Source: Moraxellaceae bacterium (GTDB lineage: Bacteria > Pseudomonadota > Gammaproteobacteria > Pseudomonadales > Moraxellaceae). Taken from it: a stretch of DNA of 17,341 nucleotides. The translations under genes and the position numbers were made by a program. Of the stretch, positions 8,369 to 15,381 are shown one piece after another. The stretch spans positions 1 to 17,341 of the forward strand of contig JASLCO010000107.1 of NCBI GenBank assembly GCA_030146505.1, given 5' to 3'. Positions within the stretch are counted from its first letter, which is position 1; each line of letters begins with the position of its first letter. The notes beneath the pieces were generated by a model. That model was not told the origin of the DNA. It worked only from the letters and a program-made list of their open reading frames with translations, and ran no database searches.

Positions 8369-9004
8369 TCAGTCCGGCATGCGGTAATGATGGAACAAGG
8401 CATCCACCATTACCGTCAGCTCCCGCAGCAGGGCCTTGGCTTCGCGCGGCGTCGCCATGAGCGCGGCCTGCAATATCTGCTCGCAGAATTCACTGAGAAT
8501 GAAAGCCACTCGCGCCGCGCGCGCGCGCGGCAGTGTCGTGCGCGCCGACAGCAGCGCCACGATGATTTCCGCGCCGCGCCGGTTGGATTCCTGCACCAGA
8601 CTGTCAAAGACCGGCTCGGCACGCAGCGCACGCAGGATGGCCACATAACCCGGCGCTTCGCTATAGGCCTGGTACAGGGCCTGCAGGAGTTCACTGGAAC
8701 TGAACTCCTGCTGCCCTGCGGAAAGCCGCATGCGCTGCTGTAATTCCGTATCCACCGCCAGCATGGTGCGCCCGGCCAGTGCCGCCAGCACGGCCAGGCG
8801 ATTCTCGAAATAGTGGTACACCGTAGCGGCCGGCACTTCGGCGGCTTCGGCAATGGCCAGCATGCTGACAGCCTCCACACCCTGGCTCGCCAGCAAGGCC
8901 GCCGTGGCATCAAGAATGGCGTCTATCTTGCGACGCGAGCGCTCCTGCACGGGCAGCACACGCTGCCGGGGAGCTCGGGTGGAAGGGCTTGCGCTACGTG
9001 CCAT
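8369..9004 (-). CDS. TetR/AcrR-family transcriptional regulator
   Basis: 211 aa. A basic N-terminal tail leads into the typical TetR helix-turn-helix at about residues 22-70. It carries the pattern ILDATAALLASQGVEAVSM, then IAEAAEVPAATVYHYFENRLAVLAAL, where YHYF-N-R/K is the recognition-helix end. The remaining C-terminal part is the variable ligand-binding and dimerisation domain; it has no recognisable ligand signature but contains a helix-rich segment with Cys in SEFCEQIL. Length is normal for the family. It is convergent with the flavin/FeS gene (36 bp between stops) and divergent from the Tat-exported oxidase gene. The natural targets are therefore its own promoter and the three-gene unit starting at 9102. 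Ligand unknown. Confidence 0.9.
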   Translation of the reverse strand: MARSASPSTRAPRQRVLPVQERSRRKIDAILDATAALLASQGVEAVSMLAIAEAAEVPAATVYHYFENRLAVLAALAGRTMLAVDTELQQRMRLSAGQQEFSSSELLQALYQAYSEAPGYVAILRALRAEPVFDSLVQESNRRGAEIIVALLSARTTLPRARAARVAFILSEFCEQILQAALMATPREAKALLRELTVMVDALFHHYRMPD

Positions 9005-9043
9005 GAAAGCAATGCTTCCTGCAGAAATTGATAGTTATTCAGC

Positions 9044-9072
9044 TTTATGATTGACTGGCCAGCGGCCGTCAA
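9044..9072 (-). promoter_or_regulatory. Candidate promoter of the TetR gene with overlapping operator-like dyad
   Basis: On the minus strand a -35-like TTGACG (9072-9067) and a -10-like CATAAA (9049-9044) are separated by 17 nt, about 40 nt upstream of the regulator's ATG. The same stretch carries the inverted repeat TTGAC-N12-GTCAA (9051-9072), of a size suited to a TetR dimer. A smaller palindrome, AAGC-AAT-GCTT (9007-9017), lies in the regulator's leader. No convincing plus-strand promoter for the oxidase was found; a lone TATGAT is at 9046-9051 without a correctly spaced -35. Confidence 0.4.
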
Positions 9073-9101
9073 GAGCCGGAAATAACAAAGAGGATATCCT
9101 C

Positions 9102-10556
9102 ATGCCAGCGCCCTCTTCCCAGCTCCCGGAAACACCTGCCACCGACTCCGGAGCCTTGGACCGCCGCCAATTCCTGGGCAATCTCGGCCGCTACAGCCTG
9201 GGGGCAGGCCTGCTCGCCAGTGGCCTGGCCAATGCCACCAGTCAGACCACGGAAGCAGCCGCTGCAACCGGCGACAAGCCGGCCTGGCAGAACTGGTCCG
9301 GCAGCCAGAAAGTGTCACCTGCCAATATCTTTTATCCGGATTCCGAAGCCGCCCTGCAAAAAGCCATACGCGAGACGCGGGGCCAGCTGCGCGCCTTTGG
9401 TGGCGGCCATTCCTTCAATGCCGTGGTGCCCACCAACGCCCAGGGCTCGCTGATTTCACTGGAGGCCATGACCGGCCTCGTCAGCCATGATGCAGCCGCC
9501 CTTACCGCCACGCTCTGGGCCGGCACCCGCATCGCCAGTGCCGGCCCCCTGCTGCAGGACATCAACCAGGGCCTGCTCAACGAAGCCGACATCAATATGC
9601 AGTCACTGGGCGGCGCCATCAGTACAGCCACCCATGGCACCGGCCGCCAGATGCAGTGCTATTCCGCCACGGTGAAAAACCTGCGCATTGCCATGGCTGA
9701 TGGCAGCCTGGTGGACTGCTCGGCCGAGAAGGATCGCGAACTGTTCGAAGCGGCCCGTGTTGCCGTTGGCAGCGTCGGCATCATTGCGCAGGCCACGGTG
9801 CAGAACCGCGCGGCCTATCGCCTGCGCGAACAGGTCAATGTGATGCAGATAGACGAAGCCATGCAGGCGCTGGAAAGCGAGCGCGACAAGCATCGCCACA
9901 TGGAGTTCTTCGCCTTCCCCTACGGTGAGAAAGCCATCGTCAAACGCATGGACATCACCGAAGAGGCGTCCACCAAAGTGGAAAAGCCCTTCATCAATGA
10001 AAATGCCATCCTGGAATTTGCCGCTGATTCGGCACGCAAGCATCCCTGGACCAATAAATGGTGGCAGCGCCTGGTCGGCGCTTTTGTCTCGGATTCGGTG
10101 CGCGTGGGGCGCTCCTGGGAAGTATTCCCCTCGCCCCGCACGGTAGGCTTCAACGAGATGGAGTACTCCGTACCTGCCGAGAAAGGACTGGAATGCTTTC
10201 AGGAAGTTCTGGCACTGATGCGCGAAAAGCAGGTCAATGTCTTTTTCCCCATCGAGTTCCGCTATATCGGCGCCGACGAATGCTGGATGAGTCCTTTCTA
10301 CCAACGCGCCTCGGCCTCGATTTCCGTACACCAGTATTACAGGCAGGACTATCACGCGTTCTTCAAACTGGTGGAGCCGATTTTCTGGAAATACCAGGGC
10401 CGGCCGCACTGGGGCAAGCTGCATACGCTGAGCGCCAGGGAACTGCGCGAGCTCTATCCGCGCTTCGATGATTTTGTGCGCATGCGCAATCAGGCCGACC
10501 CCAAGGGGCGTTTCCTCAATGATTTTGCGCGCAAGCTTTTCGTGCTTCCGGCCTGA
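9102..10556 (+). CDS. Tat-exported FAD-linked oxidase, lactone/aldonolactone-oxidase type (VAO family)
   Basis: 484 aa. A twin-arginine signal (DRRQFLGNLG, Arg21-Arg22) followed by a hydrophobic stretch ending at ANA (near residue 45) indicates export of a folded flavoprotein. The FAD-binding type-4 (PCMH) domain has GGGHSF with His103, the position that carries covalent FAD in sugar oxidases, and a LGGAISTATHGTG pyrophosphate-binding loop. The C-terminal half has the HW(G)K motif at 436-439 (RPHWGKLH) and the ending typical of D-arabinono-1,4-lactone/L-gulono-lactone oxidase-like proteins. The start at 9102 follows AAAGAGGA at 9087-9094; the upstream in-frame start lacks this spacing. The substrate cannot be read from sequence: sugar lactone, alditol or a hydroxylated amine are all possible. 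It is 12 bp from the next gene, which is also Tat-exported, suggesting a shared periplasmic pathway that feeds electrons to oxygen or another acceptor. Confidence 0.85.
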   Translation: MPAPSSQLPETPATDSGALDRRQFLGNLGRYSLGAGLLASGLANATSQTTEAAAATGDKPAWQNWSGSQKVSPANIFYPDSEAALQKAIRETRGQLRAFGGGHSFNAVVPTNAQGSLISLEAMTGLVSHDAAALTATLWAGTRIASAGPLLQDINQGLLNEADINMQSLGGAISTATHGTGRQMQCYSATVKNLRIAMADGSLVDCSAEKDRELFEAARVAVGSVGIIAQATVQNRAAYRLREQVNVMQIDEAMQALESERDKHRHMEFFAFPYGEKAIVKRMDITEEASTKVEKPFINENAILEFAADSARKHPWTNKWWQRLVGAFVSDSVRVGRSWEVFPSPRTVGFNEMEYSVPAEKGLECFQEVLALMREKQVNVFFPIEFRYIGADECWMSPFYQRASASISVHQYYRQDYHAFFKLVEPIFWKYQGRPHWGKLHTLSARELRELYPRFDDFVRMRNQADPKGRFLNDFARKLFVLPA

Positions 10557-10568
10557 GGACATAAAAAA

Positions 10569-11846
10569 ATGAAACGCCGTACATTCATACTCGGTGGCGC
10601 CGGCCTCGCTGCCGGTGCCGCCCTCATGCTGCGCCCCGGTGATGCCGGTGGCGCTTATTCACCTTATTTTTCCGCGCTTAACGAAAACCTGCGCAGCCAG
10701 GGGCCGGGGCGCCCGGTCATGCTGGTGGACCGCGACCGCCTGCTGGCCAATGCCGCCAAGGTAAAAAGCCATCTCACACCGGGCAAGGATTTCCGCATCG
10801 TCGCCAAATCCCTGCCGTCGCTGCCGCTGCTGCAACTGCTGATGCAAACCATGGGCACGCAACACCTCATGGTTTTCCATCAACCGCATCTCAATGCCAT
10901 CGCCACCGCCCTGCCGGCAGCTGACATGCTGCTGGGCAAGCCCATGCCGGTGAATGCCGCCGCGACCTTCTATCGCATCCTGGCGACCGGCCCGAAAACC
11001 GCCTTCAATCCGGCCACCCAGTTGCAATGGCTGGTGGATACCAGAGAGCGCCTGCTGGAATACCGGCAGCTGGCGAAAACCCTGGGCACCACATTGCGCG
11101 TGAACCTGGAACTGGATGTCGGCCTGCATCGTGGCGGCCTGCAATCCACGGAAGAGCTGGCAGACCTGCTGGATATCATTTCGCCGCCGGACAGCGGCCT
11201 CGAGTTTTCCGGCTTCATGGGCTACGACGCCCATGTGGGGAAAATTCCCTCGGTACTGGAAAGCCGCGACACCAGCTTCAGGAAAGCCTGCGATGTTTAT
11301 CGCCATTTCCAGTCTGCGCTTTTTGCCAAACTGCCCGAGCTGAAGACAAAGCCGCTGACATTCAATGGTGGGGGCAGCCCCACACTGCGCCTGCATGGCA
11401 AAGATTCACCACTGAATGAAGTGGCATCAGGCTCCTGCTTCGTGAAACCCACGGATTTCGATCTGGAATTGCTGGCCGATCTTGAGCCCGCCGCCTTCAT
11501 CGCCACGCCAGTGCTGAAGACGCTGGAAGGCACCACGATTCCCGGCATTGAAGGCATGCGTGACCTGCTGTCTGCCTGGAACCGCAACCAGCAGCGCAGC
11601 TATTTCATTTATGGCGGCTTCTGGCAGGCGCATTACGAATCTCCGCCCGGCCTTTTCGATAACGGCCTCTATGGCAAGAGCAGCAATCAGGCCATCGTGA
11701 ACAGCTCGCATCGCGTGCCGCTGCGGGTCAACGACCAGATTTTCCTGCGCCCCACGCAAAGTGAGCGTGTGCTGTTGGAGTTCGGCGACATTGCAGTGGT
11801 CAGTGCGGGGAAAATACAGGCATGGTGGCCGGTGCTGCCGACATGA
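10569..11846 (+). CDS. Tat-exported fold-type III PLP enzyme (D-threonine aldolase/alanine racemase-like)
   Basis: 425 aa. The N-terminus KRRTFILGGAGLAAGAALML is a Tat-type signal. The body follows the alanine racemase N-terminal/DSD1 pattern: a strand ending VDRDRLLANA, then FRIVAKSLPSLPLLQLLM with Lys80 as the expected PLP lysine, NLELDVGLHRGG, SGFMGYDAHVGK and FNGGGSPTLRLH (glycine-rich phosphate loop). In D-threonine aldolases and eukaryotic-type D-serine dehydratases a C-terminal PNHxC-like motif supplies the metal ligands. In the corresponding region this protein reads FLRPTQSERVLLEFGD, so those ligands appear to be missing. Aldolase or dehydratase activity is therefore uncertain, and racemase, a different lyase or a binding role are alternatives. 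GAGGA at 10555-10559 serves as ribosome-binding site. Exported PLP enzymes are uncommon. Second gene of the unit, 13 bp before the next start. Confidence 0.8.
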   Translation: MKRRTFILGGAGLAAGAALMLRPGDAGGAYSPYFSALNENLRSQGPGRPVMLVDRDRLLANAAKVKSHLTPGKDFRIVAKSLPSLPLLQLLMQTMGTQHLMVFHQPHLNAIATALPAADMLLGKPMPVNAAATFYRILATGPKTAFNPATQLQWLVDTRERLLEYRQLAKTLGTTLRVNLELDVGLHRGGLQSTEELADLLDIISPPDSGLEFSGFMGYDAHVGKIPSVLESRDTSFRKACDVYRHFQSALFAKLPELKTKPLTFNGGGSPTLRLHGKDSPLNEVASGSCFVKPTDFDLELLADLEPAAFIATPVLKTLEGTTIPGIEGMRDLLSAWNRNQQRSYFIYGGFWQAHYESPPGLFDNGLYGKSSNQAIVNSSHRVPLRVNDQIFLRPTQSERVLLEFGDIAVVSAGKIQAWWPVLPT

Positions 11847-11859
11847 GTCCGTGCCCCGC

Positions 11860-12870
11860 ATGAGCCACTGGCCATTGTTCAAAGCCTTTCCGGAGCTGGC
11901 CGGCGCCCTGCAACCTGTCGCGCTGGCGGCCCTGCCAACGCCGGTGCAGCCCATCCCCGCACTGAGCGCCCAGGCCTGGATAAAACGGGACGACATCAGT
12001 CATCCCGTTTATGGCGGCAACAAGCTGCGCAAGCTGGAATTCGTGCTGGCCGAAATACAGCGCCGGCAATCCCGTCGCGTCATCACCTTCGGTGCTACCG
12101 GCACCAATGCCGGCATTGCCGCCAGCATGGTCTGCCGCGATGCCGGACTGCCCTGCACCCTAATCACTTTTCCCCAGGCCGAAACCATCACGGTGCAACA
12201 GAACCGTAACTGGCTGCAGCATTTCGGCGCGCTCCAGGAAGCGCAGCCGTCGCTGTGGCGGGCCGTGCTGCGTTTCTATCTGCATCCGGCGCGTCTGCGC
12301 TCCGACAGCTATTTTCTTTTTGCCGGCGGCTCCAATCCCGTCAGCACCTTCGGCTATCTCAATGCCGCCTTTGAATTGCGCGAACAGATTGCCGCCGGAC
12401 TTTGTCCAGAGCCTGCCGATATCGTGCTTGCCGTCAGTAGCGCATCCACCCTGGCAGGCCTGAATCTGGGCGTGGCACTGGCGGGACTGAAATCTCGCGT
12501 GCACGGCATACGGGTGGCGGCGGAGAAGCTGGGGCCTTTCGCCGCCTGCACGCCGGCCGTGGTGGAGAAAATGCAGGACGAGGCGTTGCGCTTCATACAA
12601 AAGCAGGGCGTGCATCTGCCAGCCTTCAGAACACCGGCGGTCCGCATGGACGGGGCTTATTTTGGCGCAGGCTATGGCCAGGGCACGGAAAAGGCCGCGC
12701 AGGCCATGCGCATCATGATGCAGGCAACAGGATTGCCGCTGGAGAGCACTTACAGCGGCAAGGCTGCCGCTGCCTTTCTGGACCGGCTCGCCACAGCGAC
12801 GGAACCGGTCCTGTTCTGGAATACCTTCAACAGCCGCCCCTTGCTGGCGGGACAGCCGCAAGCAAGCTGA
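11860..12870 (+). CDS. ACC deaminase/D-cysteine desulfhydrase-like PLP enzyme
   Basis: 336 aa, fold-type II (tryptophan synthase beta superfamily). Seen: WIKRDDISHPVYGGNKLRKLEF, where Lys55 in GGNK is the Schiff-base lysine, and FGATGTNAG at 77-85. In ACC deaminase and D-cysteine desulfhydrase the second motif is usually GGxxSNH/Q, with a catalytic Ser-Asn pair; here Thr82-Asn83 takes that place. A C-terminal GAGYGQGTEKAAQAM and TYSGKAAAAFL match the family. No signal peptide, so cytoplasmic. Start ATG 11860 is 13 nt after the stop of the preceding gene; there is no good Shine-Dalgarno sequence, so coupling is likely. GTG 11851 is an in-frame alternative. The substrate is probably a small D-amino acid or ACC; the Thr change makes the exact reaction uncertain. 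Third and last gene of the TetR-linked unit; its stop is 6 bp from the convergent ACBP stop. Confidence 0.82.
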   Translation: MSHWPLFKAFPELAGALQPVALAALPTPVQPIPALSAQAWIKRDDISHPVYGGNKLRKLEFVLAEIQRRQSRRVITFGATGTNAGIAASMVCRDAGLPCTLITFPQAETITVQQNRNWLQHFGALQEAQPSLWRAVLRFYLHPARLRSDSYFLFAGGSNPVSTFGYLNAAFELREQIAAGLCPEPADIVLAVSSASTLAGLNLGVALAGLKSRVHGIRVAAEKLGPFAACTPAVVEKMQDEALRFIQKQGVHLPAFRTPAVRMDGAYFGAGYGQGTEKAAQAMRIMMQATGLPLESTYSGKAAAAFLDRLATATEPVLFWNTFNSRPLLAGQPQAS

Positions 12871-12876
12871 GACCCG

Positions 12877-13137
12877 TTATTTGCCGTCGGCCCTGAGCAG
12901 GGCATTCACCTTGGCGATATACGCCGTCTCGGCATCGGTCGCGCTCATGCCCTTGAGTTCCGCCCAGGCATCGTACTTGAGACGACCGGTGACATTGAGC
13001 ATGCCCGGACGCTCTCCCCTGGGGGCATCGCCTGCCGTGGCCTGCTTGAAATTCGCATAGAGCACCAGCAGGTCGCTGGCGCCGGGCTTCTTGCTGAGAG
13101 TGTGCACGTCTTTCTGGGCTTGCTCGAATGCGCTCAT
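12877..13137 (-). CDS. Acyl-CoA-binding protein (ACBP)
   Basis: 86 aa, exactly the classic ACBP length. It carries the family signature LLVLYANFKQATAGD, then RPGMLNVTGRLKYDAW, AELKGMS and AYIAKV. Tyr27, Lys31, Lys54 and Tyr73 match the acyl-CoA-contacting residues of bovine ACBP (Tyr28, Lys32, Lys54, Tyr73) within one position. A four-helix cytoplasmic protein, it binds medium/long-chain acyl-CoA and buffers the pool. The ATG at 13137 is chosen over upstream in-frame codons because homology begins at MSAFEQAQKDV and an AGGA lies just upstream on the minus strand. A consensus -35 TTGACA is present at 13209-13204 (minus strand), but the -10 at 17-nt spacing (TCCCAT) is poor. It is a monocistronic gene, convergent with the ACC deaminase-like gene and divergent from the glycine-zipper gene. 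Confidence 0.92.
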   Translation of the reverse strand: MSAFEQAQKDVHTLSKKPGASDLLVLYANFKQATAGDAPRGERPGMLNVTGRLKYDAWAELKGMSATDAETAYIAKVNALLRADGK

Positions 13138-13348
13138 GGAAAATCCTGCTGGAAGACCTGCCCGCCTGTTTCCGGGCAAAATGGGAGTCGCCATCTTAGG
13201 GTCTGTCAACGCATCTGGCGACACAGACGTTCTGTCCAAAGTGGCATGCCGGCTTTGCGGGACCGGCTACACAATTCCCCCGCCTCTGTCACAGAACATA
13301 ACGATGACCGCACAGAGAATGGCGGCCGTCGTATCCTGGAGAACACGA

Positions 13349-13990
13349 ATGGAAACCCCCAGCAGCGAACGTCGTCTGCACCCCCTCATGGTGGCTGCCG
13401 CCCTCAGCATCATCATTTTCTGCGCCGTTGGCGTGGCAGCCCTCACCGGCCTGCTGCCACTGACGAAGCGGCCCGGCAATCCCGACCCCGTCGCCAGCCA
13501 GCCAGCCGATCCCTCTCCCGTCGCGCCGGCACCTGCCGCGCCGGTTGAAACCGTCACCGCCAAACCCGAGGTTGTGCCGGCCCCCGCTCCTGCCAGGCCC
13601 AAACCGCATCGCGTGGCCGCTGAACATTACGCGGCTCCGGCCCGTGCACCGGTCTGCTACAGCTGCGGCACCGTGGTCGCCGTGAACGCCATCAAGGAAC
13701 AGGGCAATGCCAGCGGCGTCGGGGCCGTCGGCGGGGCCGTGGCCGGCGGCGTGGTGGGCCACCAGTTCGGCAAGGGCCACGGCAAGGACGCACTGACCGT
13801 GCTGGGTGCGCTGGGCGGCGCACTGGCCGGCAACCAGGCGGAAAAAACCGTGCGCGCCACCCTGCGCTACGATGTTGTCGTGCGTATGGAAGACGGCAGT
13901 ACGCAAACCGTGAGCGATACAACGCCGCCGCCCTTCAGCACTGGCGACAAGGTCCGTCTGGAAAACGGCACGCTGGTTCACGCCAACTGA
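13349..13990 (+). CDS. Glycine-zipper 2TM-domain membrane protein
   Basis: 213 aa. A short cytoplasmic N-terminus is followed by one hydrophobic helix (about residues 13-36, MVAAALSIIIFCAVGVAALTGLL). Next comes a Pro/Ala/Val-rich linker (about 38-95) and a CYSCG pair (Cys103, Cys106). A glycine-zipper segment (about 120-162, GAVGGAVAGGVVGHQFG, then GALGGALAGNQAEK) and a C-terminal strand-rich domain (YDVVVRMEDGSTQTV) complete it. This arrangement is that of SlyB/YmgG-like Rick_17kDa/glycine-zipper 2TM envelope proteins. Those are usually outer-membrane lipoproteins, whereas this one has an N-terminal membrane anchor and no lipobox. Start ATG 13349 has GGAG at 13338-13341; longer in-frame starts reach back into the divergent ACBP gene and are unlikely. 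Role is probably envelope structure; the specific function is unknown. An intrinsic terminator follows 28 bp downstream. Confidence 0.85.
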   Translation: METPSSERRLHPLMVAAALSIIIFCAVGVAALTGLLPLTKRPGNPDPVASQPADPSPVAPAPAAPVETVTAKPEVVPAPAPARPKPHRVAAEHYAAPARAPVCYSCGTVVAVNAIKEQGNASGVGAVGGAVAGGVVGHQFGKGHGKDALTVLGALGGALAGNQAEKTVRATLRYDVVVRMEDGSTQTVSDTTPPPFSTGDKVRLENGTLVHAN

Positions 13991-14018
13991 CTCTTGTGCG
14001 CAATCTGTCAGGCAGACC

Positions 14019-14047
14019 AAAAAAACGGGCAACAGCCCGTTTTTTTT
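14019..14047. terminator. Rho-independent terminator, probably bidirectional
   Basis: Stem ACGGGC (14025-14030)/GCCCGT (14035-14040) with loop AACA, preceded by seven A and followed by eight T. The A and T tracts also pair. It lies 28 bp after the glycine-zipper stop and is the only textbook terminator in the window. Confidence 0.93.
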
Positions 14048-14058
14048 CGAGGACCATC

Positions 14059-14172
14059 ATGACGAGCATCACTCCTCCTCCGCCAAGGGAAAGGAGTAAA
14101 AGCTGTCCCGGGTTTTTCATGTATATAGTTCGCAACCTTGTCTTTTTTCAGACGAGTCATTCCCGCAGATGA
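14059..14172 (+). CDS. Possible 37-aa small ORF upstream of the ketopantoate reductase-like gene
   Basis: The ATG at 14059 is preceded by GAGGA (14049-14053) at 5-nt spacing. The frame runs 37 codons (beginning MTSITPPPPRERSK and containing a hydrophobic GFFMYIVRNLVFF) to a TGA 16 nt before the next gene's start. It resembles no family I recognise. It could be a leader peptide, a small membrane protein or chance. A TATATA/TATAGT AT-rich motif lies at 14122-14129 without a good -35, so part of this stretch may instead be the promoter of the next gene. Confidence 0.2.
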   Translation: MTSITPPPPRERSKSCPGFFMYIVRNLVFFQTSHSRR

Positions 14173-14188
14173 AGCAAGAGAGCAGGCC

Positions 14189-15193
14189 ATGACATCCATC
14201 GCGGTTTTCGGCGCAGGCAGCATCGGTTGCTATGTGGGTGGGCGCCTGCAGGCCACCGGGGCTGCTGTCACCCTGCTGGGTCGCGAACTCTTGGGCTCGG
14301 TATTGCAGGAGCACGGCATCGGCCTTTCCGATTATCTCGGCTGGCAGGCGCAGCTCCTACCAGCCAGCGTGAATTTCAGCACGGAAGCCAGCGCCCTGCG
14401 CCATGCCGACCTCGTGCTGGTCACGGTCAAATCCGCCGACTCGGCCACTGCCGCGCAAACCCTTGCCGGCGTACTCAGGGCCGACGCCCTCGTCATCAGC
14501 CTGCAAAACGGCCTGCACAATGCCGGCGTGCTGGCGGCACACCTGCCCCGGCACACCGTGCTGGCCGGCATGGTGCCGTTCAATGTGGCGCAGACAAATC
14601 CCGGGCATTTCCATCAGGGCAGCGAAGGCCGGCTGGCGATACAGGCCCATCCGCACCTTGCCGCCTTTCGTGATGTTTTTGCCCGCGCCGGCCTGCCGCT
14701 GGATGAACATGCCGACATGAAGGCCGTGCAATGGGCCAAGCTCCTGCTCAACCTCAACAATGCCGTCAACGCCCTTTCCGGCCTGCCACTGAAGACCGAG
14801 CTGGAACAGCGCGACTACCGCCGTGTGCTCGCCGCCGCCCAGGCAGAAGCCATCGCCCTGCTGCAAGAAAAGCAGCAAGCCCTGGCCCGGCTCACACCGC
14901 TGCCACCCCGCTGGATTCCCGCGCTGCTGCGCGTGCCTGATGCCATTTTCCGTCTTGCCGCACGACAAATGCTGGCCATAGACCCGCTGGCCCGCTCCTC
15001 CATGCAGGACGACCTGGCCGCCGGCCGCAAAACCGAAATCGACGTATTGCAAGGCGAAATCATCGCGCTGGCCAAGGCCACCGGCACCTCTGCGCCCGTG
15101 AATGAAAAACTGCTTGAGCTCGTACGTGCGGCAGAAGCGGGGGAACGCCGTAACTGGAGCGCCCGTGAATTGAAAAAAGCCGTGCTGGGCTGA
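14189..15193 (+). CDS. panE: Ketopantoate reductase-family protein (2-dehydropantoate 2-reductase, PanE/ApbA)
   Basis: 334 aa. The N-terminal Rossmann motif FGAGSIGCYVGG (GxGxxG at 8-13) starts at the second strand, so the ATG at 14189 is preferred over 14138. Further landmarks of PanE are TVKS (Lys81), LQNGLHN (Asn107), WAKLLLNLNNAVNALSG (Lys184, the expected catalytic lysine) and RSSMQDDLAAGRKTEID (Ser270/271 and Glu283, matching the substrate-binding Ser and acidic residue). Reaction for the true enzyme: NADPH-dependent reduction of 2-dehydropantoate to pantoate in coenzyme A synthesis. Many bacteria carry several PanE paralogues that reduce other 2-keto acids, and it stands beside glyoxylate-pathway genes rather than panB/panC. 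The pantothenate role is therefore likely but not certain. Upstream ribosome-binding site is weak (AGCAGG). Confidence 0.82.
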   Translation: MTSIAVFGAGSIGCYVGGRLQATGAAVTLLGRELLGSVLQEHGIGLSDYLGWQAQLLPASVNFSTEASALRHADLVLVTVKSADSATAAQTLAGVLRADALVISLQNGLHNAGVLAAHLPRHTVLAGMVPFNVAQTNPGHFHQGSEGRLAIQAHPHLAAFRDVFARAGLPLDEHADMKAVQWAKLLLNLNNAVNALSGLPLKTELEQRDYRRVLAAAQAEAIALLQEKQQALARLTPLPPRWIPALLRVPDAIFRLAARQMLAIDPLARSSMQDDLAAGRKTEIDVLQGEIIALAKATGTSAPVNEKLLELVRAAEAGERRNWSARELKKAVLG

Positions 15194-15261
15194 GGAAGTG
15201 AGGAAGAATTGTCCTGCGGTCAATGCAAAAGCAAGCAAGCCCAGGCAAGAATCCGGAAACA

Positions 15262-15289
15262 TTGCATGAAAAAAATTGAGATTTATATC
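15262..15289 (+). promoter_or_regulatory. Weak candidate promoter upstream of the GlxR-type gene
   Basis: TTGCAT (15262-15267) and TATATC (15284-15289) are spaced 16 nt apart within the only AT-rich island (about 15260-15315) of the 188-bp gap between the ketopantoate reductase-like gene and the reductase at 15382. The matches to sigma-70 consensus are partial. The rest of the gap shows no gene or clear terminator. Confidence 0.3.
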
Positions 15290-15381
15290 CTTAACTCCCT
15301 TATCCCATTTTTAACCCGTCATTCCCTTGATAAGCGGGACAAAAGCCCATGAATTTCCCCAAAAAAGCGGAGCCCTGAAAA

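Noticed and set aside
15185..15244. CTGGGCT/AGCCCAG inverted repeat after the ketopantoate reductase-like gene as a terminator
   Set aside because: The loop is about 46 nt and no T tract follows.
14156..15345. GTCATTCCC at 14156 and 15318 as halves of REP elements
   Set aside because: Both are followed by unrelated sequence without a matching inverted arm, so a shared 9-mer is too little to call a repeat.
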